Assembly: GCA_017849455.1 (NCBI GenBank)
Contig: JAFIGX010000004.1
Location: forward strand, 330,245 to 394,244
Reading direction: 5' to 3'
Source: Pseudobacter sp.
Lineage (GTDB): Bacteria; Bacteroidota; Bacteroidia; Chitinophagales; Chitinophagaceae
Length of the DNA: 64,000 nt
Part shown: positions 8,191-15,968 of the stretch, piece by piece
Position numbering within the stretch: position 1 is the stretch's first letter
Layout: each line of letters begins with the position of its first letter
The notes under the pieces: generated by a model
The model's input: only the letters and a program-made list of their open reading frames with translations
Told to the model about the DNA's origin: nothing
Database searches by the model: none
Made by a program: the position numbers and the translations under genes

Positions 8191-8850
8191 TTATCCTCTT
8201 ACTTCTTTCACCAAGGCCAATGCCTCTTTGGTTTTGCTTACCAGCTCATCATAAGCTCCTTTCTCCATGATAGTTTTGGTGATGAGCTTGCTGCCCATTC
8301 CTACGGCGCTGACGCCTGCTTTGAACCAGGCCGACAGGTTTTCTCTTTCCGTTTCTACGCCACCGGTAGGCATGAATAAGAGGCCGGGGAATAATTCTTT
8401 GATCGCGCTTACGAAGGAAGGGCCCAATAAACTTCCGGGAAACAGTTTCACCAGTTTCGCTCCGGCTTCTTCTGCCCGGATGATCTCAGTTGGGCTCATG
8501 CAGCCGGGCACCCAGAGCATGTCTTCCTTATGAACGGTTTCAGCCACTTCTTCTATGATGCCGGGGCATACGATGAAGTCGGCTCCCAACTTGATATAGT
8601 TCTTCGCTTCCTTCTTATTCTTGATCGTACCAATGCCCAGTTGCATTTCGGGCAGTTCTTTATCGCGCGTTTTCAACAACTGCCTGAAATTCTCCGGTGC
8701 TGCTTCTCCGCGGTTGGTATATTCCACAGCCCTGATCCCTGCTTCATACAGGGCTTTCAATATCCGGACAGACTTGTCGGGATCAGCATGAAAATACAGC
8801 GGCAGTACACCCTGTTGTATGATCAGTTCTACGATAGCTTGCTTATTCAT
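8191..8850 (-). CDS. eda: KDPG/KHG aldolase
   Basis: 219 residues from the ATG at 8848-8850; a TTG 12 bases upstream is less likely. It splits 2-keto-3-deoxy-6-phosphogluconate into pyruvate and glyceraldehyde-3-phosphate, the last step of uronate breakdown. The (beta/alpha)8 barrel is evident from VEYTNRGEAAPENFRQL, LGIGTIKNKKEAKNYIKLGADFIVCPG and the PTGGV phosphate site. The Schiff-base lysine is expected in LVKLFPGS. The start overlaps the end of kdgK by eight bases (ATGAATAA contains the kdgK stop), implying translational coupling with the kinase that makes its substrate. Confidence 0.93.
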   Translation of the reverse strand: MNKQAIVELIIQQGVLPLYFHADPDKSVRILKALYEAGIRAVEYTNRGEAAPENFRQLLKTRDKELPEMQLGIGTIKNKKEAKNYIKLGADFIVCPGIIEEVAETVHKEDMLWVPGCMSPTEIIRAEEAGAKLVKLFPGSLLGPSFVSAIKELFPGLLFMPTGGVETERENLSAWFKAGVSAVGMGSKLITKTIMEKGAYDELVSKTKEALALVKEVRG

Positions 8851-9868
8851 GGGTGTGTACAATTGATTTTATGGTTTCAATATCCTGGTTCGTGGCATCC
8901 CCTTTTTCCATCAGTTTGCCGAAAGCTGCTGTGGCGGCCAGATCGATGACCTGCTGTGCATCGTAATGATTATAGAGGCCGTAGATCAGTCCGGCCATGA
9001 AACAATCCCCGCTTCCTACTTTGTCGACGATCCTATTGGCCACCAGTTCGGCGGAATGGTACAGTTGTCCGCCCCTGAACAGGGATGCATAATAAAGTAT
9101 GCCTTCATCACCATGATCGAAGCGGAATGTATTGGCCACTACTTTTACCTTGGGGAATTGTTGCTGTATGGCGAGTGAAGTTGCCTGGGCGTGTTGGAGG
9201 AAATCTGCGCGTCGTCCGGTGAGATGTATCTCCGGATCAACGGGGATACCGAGCAGGGTATTGGCTGCCCAGATATTGCCCATCACTACATCGCAATATT
9301 CGAGTAATCGCGGCATCACTTCGGCAGGCTTCTTTCCATATTGCCAGAGTTTGGCGCGATAGTTAAGGTCGATGGAGATGGTGATCCCCTTTGCCGCCGC
9401 TGCCGCGGCGGCTTCGCGGCAAACAGCCACTGTATTCTCGCCCAATGCCGGACTGATAGCACTGAAATGGAACCAGCTTACTCCTTTGAGAAGATGGTCC
9501 CAGTCGAGCATGCCCGGCTGGAGGGAAGCGAAGGATGAATATGCCCTATCGTAGATCACACCGGCATTCTTGAGATCGGCGCCTTGTGGAAGGTAATAGG
9601 TCCCTACCCTGCTGCCGGAAAAATTCACTGCCGATGCATCGATCTGTTTTGTTTGCAATTCTTCGCAGATCTCTTTCGAAAGATAGTTATCGGGCAATGC
9701 CGTGCAGTACATGGCGGGCAGTTTCCATCTCGTCAGGGCCGTGGCCACATTCAGCTCGGCCCCACCGATATAGACGGGCATATAAGCATTACGGACCCAT
9801 TCCCTGTTGAGAGAAGGGGACAGCCGTAACAACAGCTCGCCAAAACAAAATATTTTTTTATGGTTCAT
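8843..9868 (-). CDS. kdgK: 2-keto-3-deoxygluconate kinase (PfkB family)
   Basis: 341 residues. It phosphorylates KDG to KDPG with ATP. PfkB features are the N-terminal FCFGELLLRLSP, the GGAELNVATAL sugar-binding block near residue 35, and near residue 285 the signature VDKVGSGDCFMAGLIYG with the catalytic base aspartate in GSGD. It lies between kduI and eda on the minus strand, 36 bp after kduI and overlapping eda by eight bases. This position fixes the substrate as KDG rather than another sugar. Alanine-rich run at AAAAAAAKG is only a helix, not an error. Confidence 0.92.
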   Translation of the reverse strand: MNHKKIFCFGELLLRLSPSLNREWVRNAYMPVYIGGAELNVATALTRWKLPAMYCTALPDNYLSKEICEELQTKQIDASAVNFSGSRVGTYYLPQGADLKNAGVIYDRAYSSFASLQPGMLDWDHLLKGVSWFHFSAISPALGENTVAVCREAAAAAAAKGITISIDLNYRAKLWQYGKKPAEVMPRLLEYCDVVMGNIWAANTLLGIPVDPEIHLTGRRADFLQHAQATSLAIQQQFPKVKVVANTFRFDHGDEGILYYASLFRGGQLYHSAELVANRIVDKVGSGDCFMAGLIYGLYNHYDAQQVIDLAATAAFGKLMEKGDATNQDIETIKSIVHTHE

Positions 9869-9904
9869 GCTTCGTTAAACGCTCTTTTTTATGATCTATA
9901 CTGC

Positions 9905-10735
9905 TCAGCGCAGGTCCGCAATAGCTACTGCGTCCATATCGGTGAAAGTATAATTCTCTCCTGCCATACCCCAAATAAAGGAGTAATTGGATGTTCCGCA
10001 ACCTGAATGGATCGACCAGGGCGGGGAAAGGATCGCTTCATGGTTGGCCGTGAGCAAATGCCTGGTCTCGGCAGGCTCTCCCATAAAATGGAATACGCGG
10101 TGCTGTTCCGGCACATCGAAATAAAAATAAGCTTCCATCCTACGGGTATGCGTATGCGCAGGCATCGTGTTCCATACACTGCCATTGCTGAGTACCGTCA
10201 AGCCCATCACCACCTGGCAGCTTTTAATGCCATCTGCATGTATATATTTATAAATGGTACGCCTGTTGGCGGTGCTCTGATCGCCCAGTTCCACCGGTGA
10301 GGCTTCTTCCTTTGTCAGCTTCCTGTTCTCATAAGTTTGATGGGCAGGGGCCGACAGGAGGAAGTATACGGCCGGGTTATTTTTATCGGCACTGGAAAAG
10401 GAAACATTTTTTGTGCCTTTGCCCAGGTATACACAATCCAGCTTATCGAGGGCGTACTTCACGCCATCGGCTTCTACAGTGCCGCTGCCACCAACGTTGA
10501 TGATGCCGATCTCGCGGCGCTCCAGGAAATATTCAGCTCTCAGCTCGGGATGGTTGGCCAGCTCGATGGTTTTGGTCACCGGCTTCACGCCGCCGATGAT
10601 CACACGGTCGTAATGGGAATATACCAGTTGCAGGCCGTTGTCCTGCATCAATCCCTGCACTAAAAAATTTTCACGAAGTGTATGCGTGTTCATACTCTTC
10701 GTTTCATTCGGACTATTCTGGAACCTGATCTCCAT
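9905..10735 (-). CDS. kduI: 5-dehydro-4-deoxy-D-glucuronate isomerase
   Basis: 276 residues, the usual KduI length. It isomerises 5-keto-4-deoxyuronate, the product of oligouronide lyases, to 2,5-diketo-3-deoxygluconate. Family features are YSHYDRVIIGGVKPVTKTIEL, YFLERREIGIINVGGSGTVEADG and the zinc-binding segment NTMPAHTHTRRMEAYFYF with HxH and E ligands. ETRHLLTANHEAILSPPWSIHSG follows. The first ATG (MEIRFQNSP) aligns with the known KduI start. It is placed 33 bp after kduD in the uronate operon and links pectin or glycosaminoglycan lyase products to KDG. Confidence 0.95.
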   Translation of the reverse strand: MEIRFQNSPNETKSMNTHTLRENFLVQGLMQDNGLQLVYSHYDRVIIGGVKPVTKTIELANHPELRAEYFLERREIGIINVGGSGTVEADGVKYALDKLDCVYLGKGTKNVSFSSADKNNPAVYFLLSAPAHQTYENRKLTKEEASPVELGDQSTANRRTIYKYIHADGIKSCQVVMGLTVLSNGSVWNTMPAHTHTRRMEAYFYFDVPEQHRVFHFMGEPAETRHLLTANHEAILSPPWSIHSGCGTSNYSFIWGMAGENYTFTDMDAVAIADLR

Positions 10736-10768
10736 ATTCTTTCATTTCATTTTTATGATTGTAAAAAA

Positions 10769-11533
10769 TCATCTTCCCATCCATCCTCCGTCTACCGTGA
10801 GGATCGTTCCGTGTATATAACTCGCAGCATCGGAGGCAAGGAATACCACGGGCCCTTTAAAATCTTCGGGCTCTCCCCATTTGCCGGCAGGTATCCTGTC
10901 GAGAATGGATTTGCTTCGTGCAGGATCGTTGCGAAGCGCTTCGGTATTATCGGTGGCAATATATCCGGGTGCAATACCATTCACGTTCACGCCTTTCGAT
11001 GCCCATTCATTGGCCAGCGCTTTTACCAGGCTGCCGAGGGCGCCTTTGCTCGCTGCATAACCGGGCACGTTGATACCACCCTGGAAGGTGAGCAGGGAGC
11101 AGGTGAAAATGATCTTGCCCGATCCGCGCTGTATCATGTCTTTCCCGAATTCCCTCGCCAGGATAAAAGGCGCATCGAGATTGATGGAAAGCACTTTATC
11201 CCAATAATCATCGGGGTGTTCGGCTGCAGGCTTGCGCATGATGGTGCCTGCATTATTGATAAGGATATCGATGACTGGATTTTCCGACCCGGCTTTTGCA
11301 ATAAATGTGAAGAGGCTTTCCCTGTTCGACAGGTCGGCCTGGTAAGCTTTGAATTGACGGCCCAATGCTTTTACTTCCTGTTCGATGGCGCTGCCGCTCA
11401 ATTCCAGAGATCCCGATACTCCTATGATATCGGCCCCTGCTTCTGCCAGTCCCAATGCCATACCTTTCCCGATCCCTTTATTGCAACCTGTTACCAGGGC
11501 CGTTTTTCCATGGAGGTCAAATTTTGATGCCAT
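10769..11533 (-). CDS. kduD: 2-dehydro-3-deoxy-D-gluconate 5-dehydrogenase (SDR)
   Basis: 254 residues. It reduces the KduI product to 2-keto-3-deoxygluconate with NADH. Short-chain dehydrogenase motifs are complete: TGCNKGIG (cofactor, residues 15-22), NNAG (94-97), catalytic S147, Y160 and K164 in YAASK, and the C-terminal DGGW. KduD identity among the many SDRs rests on the adjacency to kduI and on the N-terminal form FDLHGKTALVTGCNKGIGKGMA. It follows uxaC by 24 bp. Confidence 0.93.
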   Translation of the reverse strand: MASKFDLHGKTALVTGCNKGIGKGMALGLAEAGADIIGVSGSLELSGSAIEQEVKALGRQFKAYQADLSNRESLFTFIAKAGSENPVIDILINNAGTIMRKPAAEHPDDYWDKVLSINLDAPFILAREFGKDMIQRGSGKIIFTCSLLTFQGGINVPGYAASKGALGSLVKALANEWASKGVNVNGIAPGYIATDNTEALRNDPARSKSILDRIPAGKWGEPEDFKGPVVFLASDAASYIHGTILTVDGGWMGR

Positions 11534-11557
11534 AGCCAGATAATACTGAAGCTGTAG

Positions 11558-13000
11558 TTAAGAAATTTTTTGTGATGCCTTACCGGGTTGTTCGAGATAC
11601 TGCCAGTTGAAATAATTCTTCGCATTGTGGAAGCAGATATCCTGCACCACTTTGCCGATCCAGGCAATATCATTCGGCAGTTCTCCCTGTTCGATCTCCT
11701 GTCCGAGCAGGTTGCACAATATACGACGGAAATATTCATGACGGGGGAACGACAGGAAGCTCCTGGAATCGGTGAGCATGCCCACGAAACGGCTGAGCAG
11801 TCCCATATTCGAAAGGGTATTCAACTGATCGGTCATACCATCCTTCTGGTCCATGAACCACCAGCCTGAGCCCCACTGTATCTTTCCGGCCATCGAGCCA
11901 TCATTGAAATTCCCGATCATGGTGGCCATTACATCGTTGTAGGCCGGGTTAAGATTATAAAGAATAGTTTTTGTGAGCTTGTCTTCCCGGTCGAGCCTGT
12001 TGAGGAATTTCGCCAACGTGCCGGCCTGTGCGAAATCGCCGATGGAATCCCATCCGGTATCGGGCCCCAGCAATTTCATCATGCGACTGTTGTTATTGCG
12101 AAGGGCGCCCAGGTGGTATTGCTGTACCCAGCCCCGCTCCCAGTCCCACTCTGCAAAGATCACCAGCATACCCGATTTGAATTTTCTCCTTTCGGTATCG
12201 TCCAGCGTTTTGCCGGAGCGAATAGCTGTAAATATTTTTATCAGTTCTGCTTCCGTATAATCTTCTGCATAGATCTCTTCCAGGCCGTGATCGGAAACGC
12301 TGCAACCCTGGGCTGCAAAGAAATCATGACGACCTTTCAATGCGCCCAGGTAATCCCCGAAGGAATCGATGGAAACATCGGCTGCTTTCTCAAGACGGCC
12401 GAGGTATTTATTGAAAGTTTCGGGGTTATCGACATTCATGGCGGCATCGGGCCGGAATGCAGGCAGAATAGGTATTTCGAACTGATCAGCTTTCATCTGC
12501 TGGTGGTATTCCAGCGAATCGACAGGATCATCGGTAGTACATACCATACGTACATTCATCTTGCGGAGCAGGTTACGGACGGTATAGTCCGGTGTCAGCA
12601 ATTTCGCCGTACAATGGTCATAGATCTTTCTGCCAGAAGCCGGGTCCAGGATATCCGGCACATCGAAATACCGCTGCAATTCCAGGTGCGTCCAGTGATA
12701 GAGTGGATTACGGAGTGTATAGGGAACAGTGGCAGCCCATTGCTCGAATTTTTCCCAGTCGCTTTTGTTGCCGGTGCAATAACTTTCATCGATACCGTTG
12801 GTGCGCATGGCACGCCACTTGTAGTGATCACCATACAACCATACCTGGGTAAGATTCTCAAATTGCTTGTCTTCGGCGATCTGTTGCGGCGGGAGATGGC
12901 CATGATAATCGATGATCGGCATATCTTTCGTAAACTCATGGTACAGCCGCTGGGCCGTTTTCGAATGGAGGAGAAAATGTTCGTCCAAAAAATTTTTCAT
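11558..13000 (-). CDS. uxaC: Glucuronate (uronate) isomerase
   Basis: 480 residues. It interconverts D-glucuronate with D-fructuronate and D-galacturonate with D-tagaturonate, the entry step of the pathway. It is an amidohydrolase-fold enzyme; the metal-binding H33 and H35 are visible in IDYHGHLPP. Other family blocks are DHYKWRAMRTNG, VCTTDDPVDSLEYH and MLTDSRSFLSFPRHEYFRR. It lies after uxaB with a 219-bp gap that carries a long hairpin (13019-13101), the only sizeable break within the uronate operon. Confidence 0.95.
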   Translation of the reverse strand: MKNFLDEHFLLHSKTAQRLYHEFTKDMPIIDYHGHLPPQQIAEDKQFENLTQVWLYGDHYKWRAMRTNGIDESYCTGNKSDWEKFEQWAATVPYTLRNPLYHWTHLELQRYFDVPDILDPASGRKIYDHCTAKLLTPDYTVRNLLRKMNVRMVCTTDDPVDSLEYHQQMKADQFEIPILPAFRPDAAMNVDNPETFNKYLGRLEKAADVSIDSFGDYLGALKGRHDFFAAQGCSVSDHGLEEIYAEDYTEAELIKIFTAIRSGKTLDDTERRKFKSGMLVIFAEWDWERGWVQQYHLGALRNNNSRMMKLLGPDTGWDSIGDFAQAGTLAKFLNRLDREDKLTKTILYNLNPAYNDVMATMIGNFNDGSMAGKIQWGSGWWFMDQKDGMTDQLNTLSNMGLLSRFVGMLTDSRSFLSFPRHEYFRRILCNLLGQEIEQGELPNDIAWIGKVVQDICFHNAKNYFNWQYLEQPGKASQKIS

Positions 13001-13012
13001 ACTAAATACATT

Positions 13013-13108
13013 GAGGTCGGATATCGGAGGTCGGAGGTCAGAAGTGCAAAATTGTTTGAGATGCAGAATAACGGGTACTTCTGACCTCCGACATCAGACA
13101 TCGCTACA
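13013..13108. repeat. TCGGAGG-type intergenic hairpin between uxaB and uxaC
   Basis: Arms 13031-13045 (TCGGAGGTCAGAAGT) and 13077-13091 are perfect 15-bp reverse complements with a 31-bp loop. The flanks consist of degenerate repeats of the same words (GTCGGATATCGGAGG before, CATCAGACATCG after). A related ATATCGGA core lies in the loops of the hairpins at 51.3 and 52.1 kb. Being inside an operon, it may moderate relative expression of uxaB and uxaC, or may be a neutral insertion. Confidence 0.75.
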
Positions 13109-13219
13109 TTTCAATATTAGCGCCTTTCTCTACAACAGCTTTCTGTTTATTTGACAAAATAGTATACTTTTTTGGCATCAGGAGGCCAATTGGAATATGG
13201 TGGGGTATGTTGGCATATC

Positions 13220-14743
13220 TCAAGCAATGATGCGGTCTTCCTGCGCGTGCCGTATAACATGTGCGGCGCCATCTTTCATCAATGCCTGCAACCAGGTGGT
13301 CACTGCGTCAGCAAACCCCGGAAGGCCCGACAGATCAGCTCCCCAAAAGTTCGCATCACCCAATATCTTTTTCACCAGCTCCGGTACTTCGTGCCTTTCC
13401 CATTTGGATGAATAATAGGCGGCGCTGTCGTCATTCACCAGGTATTTCCTGCCGTTGCTGTTGCCATAATAATAGCCATCGTCGGCTTTGGCAGACCGCA
13501 TGAAGAGCAGGTGTGCCGCAAAGCCCAGGGCCATTTGATCGGGCACCGTGTTATTGCGCTCATAATATTTCAGCAGCACCGGTACGTTGCGCATCTTCAT
13601 TTTGGAAGCGTATTGCATGGTGATGCTCAGCCATTGATGTTCGATATGGGGGTTGCGGTAACGATCGAGCACTTTATGGGCAAAATCCTTGGCCATGTCA
13701 TCGGAAAGATTGTTGCCGGTGATGGCCGGCGCGATCCCATGCAGCATCAGGCTGCTGATAAAATTGAAAAAGAACGGATCGCCCATCGCCTCTTTCACGG
13801 TGTTGAATCCGGCCAGGTAAGCCAGTCCGCAACTGAATGTGTGCGAGCCATTCAGCAAACGCAATTTCAGTTCCCGGAAAACATTGATATCAGGGGCGAT
13901 CACTACGCCACTGTCTACTTGCCTGAAGGAAAGGACATTCTTCACATGTTCACTGTCGGATTCGATTGCCCATAACCGGTAGACTTCCGATTTGATCATC
14001 AGATCATCTTCATAACCGGCGATCTTTTGCATTTCCTCCTGCTCGGCAGCCGGCAGCTTCCCCGGCACGATCCTGTCTACCAGTGAATTGCAGAAATGGT
14101 TATATTGTTGCAGCCAGTCGATGAAAGCCGGCTCCAGCTTGTTGTATTTGGATAATTCGAAAAGGATCTGTTTCAGTTTGGTGCCGTTATCGGGGATCAG
14201 CTCGGTGGGGATGATCACCATGCCCCTGGAAGGGTCGCCGTTGAACACTTTGAACCGCTCATACAGGAAAGCCAGCAGCTTACCGGGGAATGAACCGGGC
14301 GGTGTGGCAAGGATCGATTCTTTTACCAGTTCGATCCCTACTTCAGTAGTATTCGACAATACCAGTTGCATATCGGGATTGGCGGCGCATTTCAGCACTT
14401 CATTCCATTCGTGTCTCGCAGCGATCATCCTGCTGATGGAAGCAACGATAATATTCTCCTCCACTTTTTTCCCGTTCTCGATCCCGCGCACGCAGAGCGT
14501 GAACAATCCGTTCTGTTTGCCGAACGAGTCGCTGTCACCACCGCGGGTGGATTTCACTACCACGATGCGGCCGTTGAAGACGCCCTGCTTATTTGCCTTG
14601 TCGATAAAATAATCGGGCAGCCCGCGCAATAACACGCCGGTGCCGAATTGCAATACTTTTTCAGGCAGCTCGAAATAGCTTGCTTTGGGTACTTCTACTG
14701 CAGGTGAACTGATCTTTCCAATTGTCTGAGTTGAGAGATTCAT
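13220..14743 (-). CDS. uxaB: Tagaturonate/fructuronate reductase (altronate oxidoreductase)
   Basis: 507 residues. It reduces tagaturonate to altronate with NADH; it belongs to the mannitol dehydrogenase superfamily. The N-terminal cofactor region contains VLQFGTGVLLRGLPDYFIDKANKQ; the substrate domain contains NGSHTFSCGLAYLAG and the conserved KMKMRNVP block (catalytic lysines of the family). The UxaB call over UxuB rests on length and on similarity to tagaturonate reductases as remembered; fructuronate reduction cannot be excluded. No altronate or mannonate dehydratase follows in the window. The 5' region holds a nested inverted repeat. Confidence 0.88.
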   Translation of the reverse strand: MNLSTQTIGKISSPAVEVPKASYFELPEKVLQFGTGVLLRGLPDYFIDKANKQGVFNGRIVVVKSTRGGDSDSFGKQNGLFTLCVRGIENGKKVEENIIVASISRMIAARHEWNEVLKCAANPDMQLVLSNTTEVGIELVKESILATPPGSFPGKLLAFLYERFKVFNGDPSRGMVIIPTELIPDNGTKLKQILFELSKYNKLEPAFIDWLQQYNHFCNSLVDRIVPGKLPAAEQEEMQKIAGYEDDLMIKSEVYRLWAIESDSEHVKNVLSFRQVDSGVVIAPDINVFRELKLRLLNGSHTFSCGLAYLAGFNTVKEAMGDPFFFNFISSLMLHGIAPAITGNNLSDDMAKDFAHKVLDRYRNPHIEHQWLSITMQYASKMKMRNVPVLLKYYERNNTVPDQMALGFAAHLLFMRSAKADDGYYYGNSNGRKYLVNDDSAAYYSSKWERHEVPELVKKILGDANFWGADLSGLPGFADAVTTWLQALMKDGAAHVIRHAQEDRIIA

Positions 14744-14762
14744 GGGTGCGTTGTTTTGGAAA

Positions 14763-14838
14763 ACTTGCTAACGTTGATATAATAAATGCGCACTGATTAC
14801 ATCACAGGAATAATCAGTGCCATTAATATTTAGCAAGT
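14763..14838. promoter_or_regulatory. Nested inverted repeats upstream of uxaB
   Basis: An outer pair, ACTTGCTAA (14763-14771) and TTAGCAAGT (14830-14838), encloses an inner pair, GCACTGATTA (14790-14799) and TAATCAGTGC (14811-14820); both are exact reverse complements. The sequence between outer and inner arms is also roughly palindromic. Its place 20-95 bp ahead of the uxaB ATG suggests a regulator-binding region or a 5'-UTR hairpin that may end or attenuate transcription coming from the ROK gene. Confidence 0.5.
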
Positions 14839-14886
14839 GTAGGCAGATATTTGGTAACCTGATCCAAAACAGACTTGTTTTTTTAC

Positions 14887-14898
14887 GCAAACGTTACC
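14887..14898. promoter_or_regulatory. Candidate LacI-type operator upstream of uxaB
   Basis: GCAAACGTTACC is a near-palindrome around AACGTT, like many LacI-family operators. A second AACGTT core lies in GCTAACGTTGAT at 14767-14778, centred 120 bp away and overlapping the outer arm of the nested inverted repeat. No LacI-family gene is in the window, so the binding protein is unknown. Confidence 0.3.
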
Positions 14899-14908
14899 GG
14901 TATTATTC

Positions 14909-15787
14909 TCACAAAGATGATCGCCAGCAACTTGCCCCACCGATAATATGTGCGTTCTCCCCCAGCATGGCTATCCGCAGCGGTACCTGTACAGCCCGCT
15001 CCCGCAGCGCGTTTTCCAGTTCGGGCAGGAATAACCGGTAGCTTTTGGAAATATTGCCGCCAAGTACGATCACCTCCGGATGGGAAGAGAGAACGGTCCC
15101 TGCCAGGAATTCAGCGAGATGGCCGGCAAATTCCAGGAAGATGGATTTGATGGAAGGATCGGAAGGGATCAGCTCTGTGAGCGCTTTGGTGTTGGCGATG
15201 GTTTGGCCGGTCAGTTCGGAATAGCGCTTTACGAACCAGCGTGAAGAAAGATAATCTTCCGCGATGCCGTTCTTGAAGGGTGCGTGCCAGAGATCGGCAT
15301 CGATACATACTCCATCGCGATAAATAGCTGAGCCCAGCCCTGTACCGAGCGTAAGGCCCAGTGCATGATCGTATCCATTCACGGCGCCGCCTGCCACTTC
15401 ACCCTGCAAAAAGCAGAGCGCATCGTTCATCATCCGGATATCCGCAGGCGTAATATTCAGCCGGGCAGCCATCAGTTCTTTGATGTTCAAGCCATACAGG
15501 GATTCATATTTTCCCTGGTTCCTGATGAAGCTGATCCCCTTTTCATAATCGAATGGGCCGGGCATGGCCATTCCTATTTTTTGAGTTGCCTGAGAAGAAG
15601 GGTGAGACCGGAATGTTTTCTGGATGGTAGCACACCAGGTATCGATGATCGTTTCGGCGCTATCTGAAGGAGAGATGGAAACGCGTAAAAGGGTACCCGG
15701 AACCAGTGTACTGGTTGAAAGGTCAACAAGAGCGGCGGTAATGTGCGACCCGCCGATATCAACCCCGGCAATGAAAGGATTATTCAT
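14909..15787 (-). CDS. ROK-family sugar kinase-like protein
   Basis: 292 residues. ROK proteins are ATP-dependent sugar kinases or repressors. The N-terminal phosphate-binding loop GVDIGGSHITAALVDL and the second loop GLTLGTGLGSAIY (near residue 145) are intact, and MPGPFDYEKGISF is typical. There is no N-terminal HTH, so it is not a NagC-type repressor. The usual CxCGxxGC zinc motif is missing: the region after DLWHAPFKNGIAEDYLSSRW has no cysteines. It is the first gene of the minus-strand uronate group, 165 bp before uxaB, yet no step of that pathway needs a ROK kinase; its substrate is open. Confidence 0.85.
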   Translation of the reverse strand: MNNPFIAGVDIGGSHITAALVDLSTSTLVPGTLLRVSISPSDSAETIIDTWCATIQKTFRSHPSSQATQKIGMAMPGPFDYEKGISFIRNQGKYESLYGLNIKELMAARLNITPADIRMMNDALCFLQGEVAGGAVNGYDHALGLTLGTGLGSAIYRDGVCIDADLWHAPFKNGIAEDYLSSRWFVKRYSELTGQTIANTKALTELIPSDPSIKSIFLEFAGHLAEFLAGTVLSSHPEVIVLGGNISKSYRLFLPELENALRERAVQVPLRIAMLGENAHIIGGASCWRSSL

Positions 15788-15968
15788 GTAGTCTTCAATT
15801 TTAACCTGCCTGGCATCGTCGCATTGCCAATCATGGTGAAACAGTATAACTAAATCGTTTTAGCTTCGGGCGGTGAAGGTAATGAAAAAACAATAATGCC
15901 GATGATTTCATGTTCAGGCAACTTCCATCTGCCCGCTCCCGTATTCCGGGTATGATCAGGGGCTCCCA

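Noticed and set aside
12113..13084. 323-codon plus-strand open frame
   Set aside because: Antisense to uxaC, whose identity is certain.
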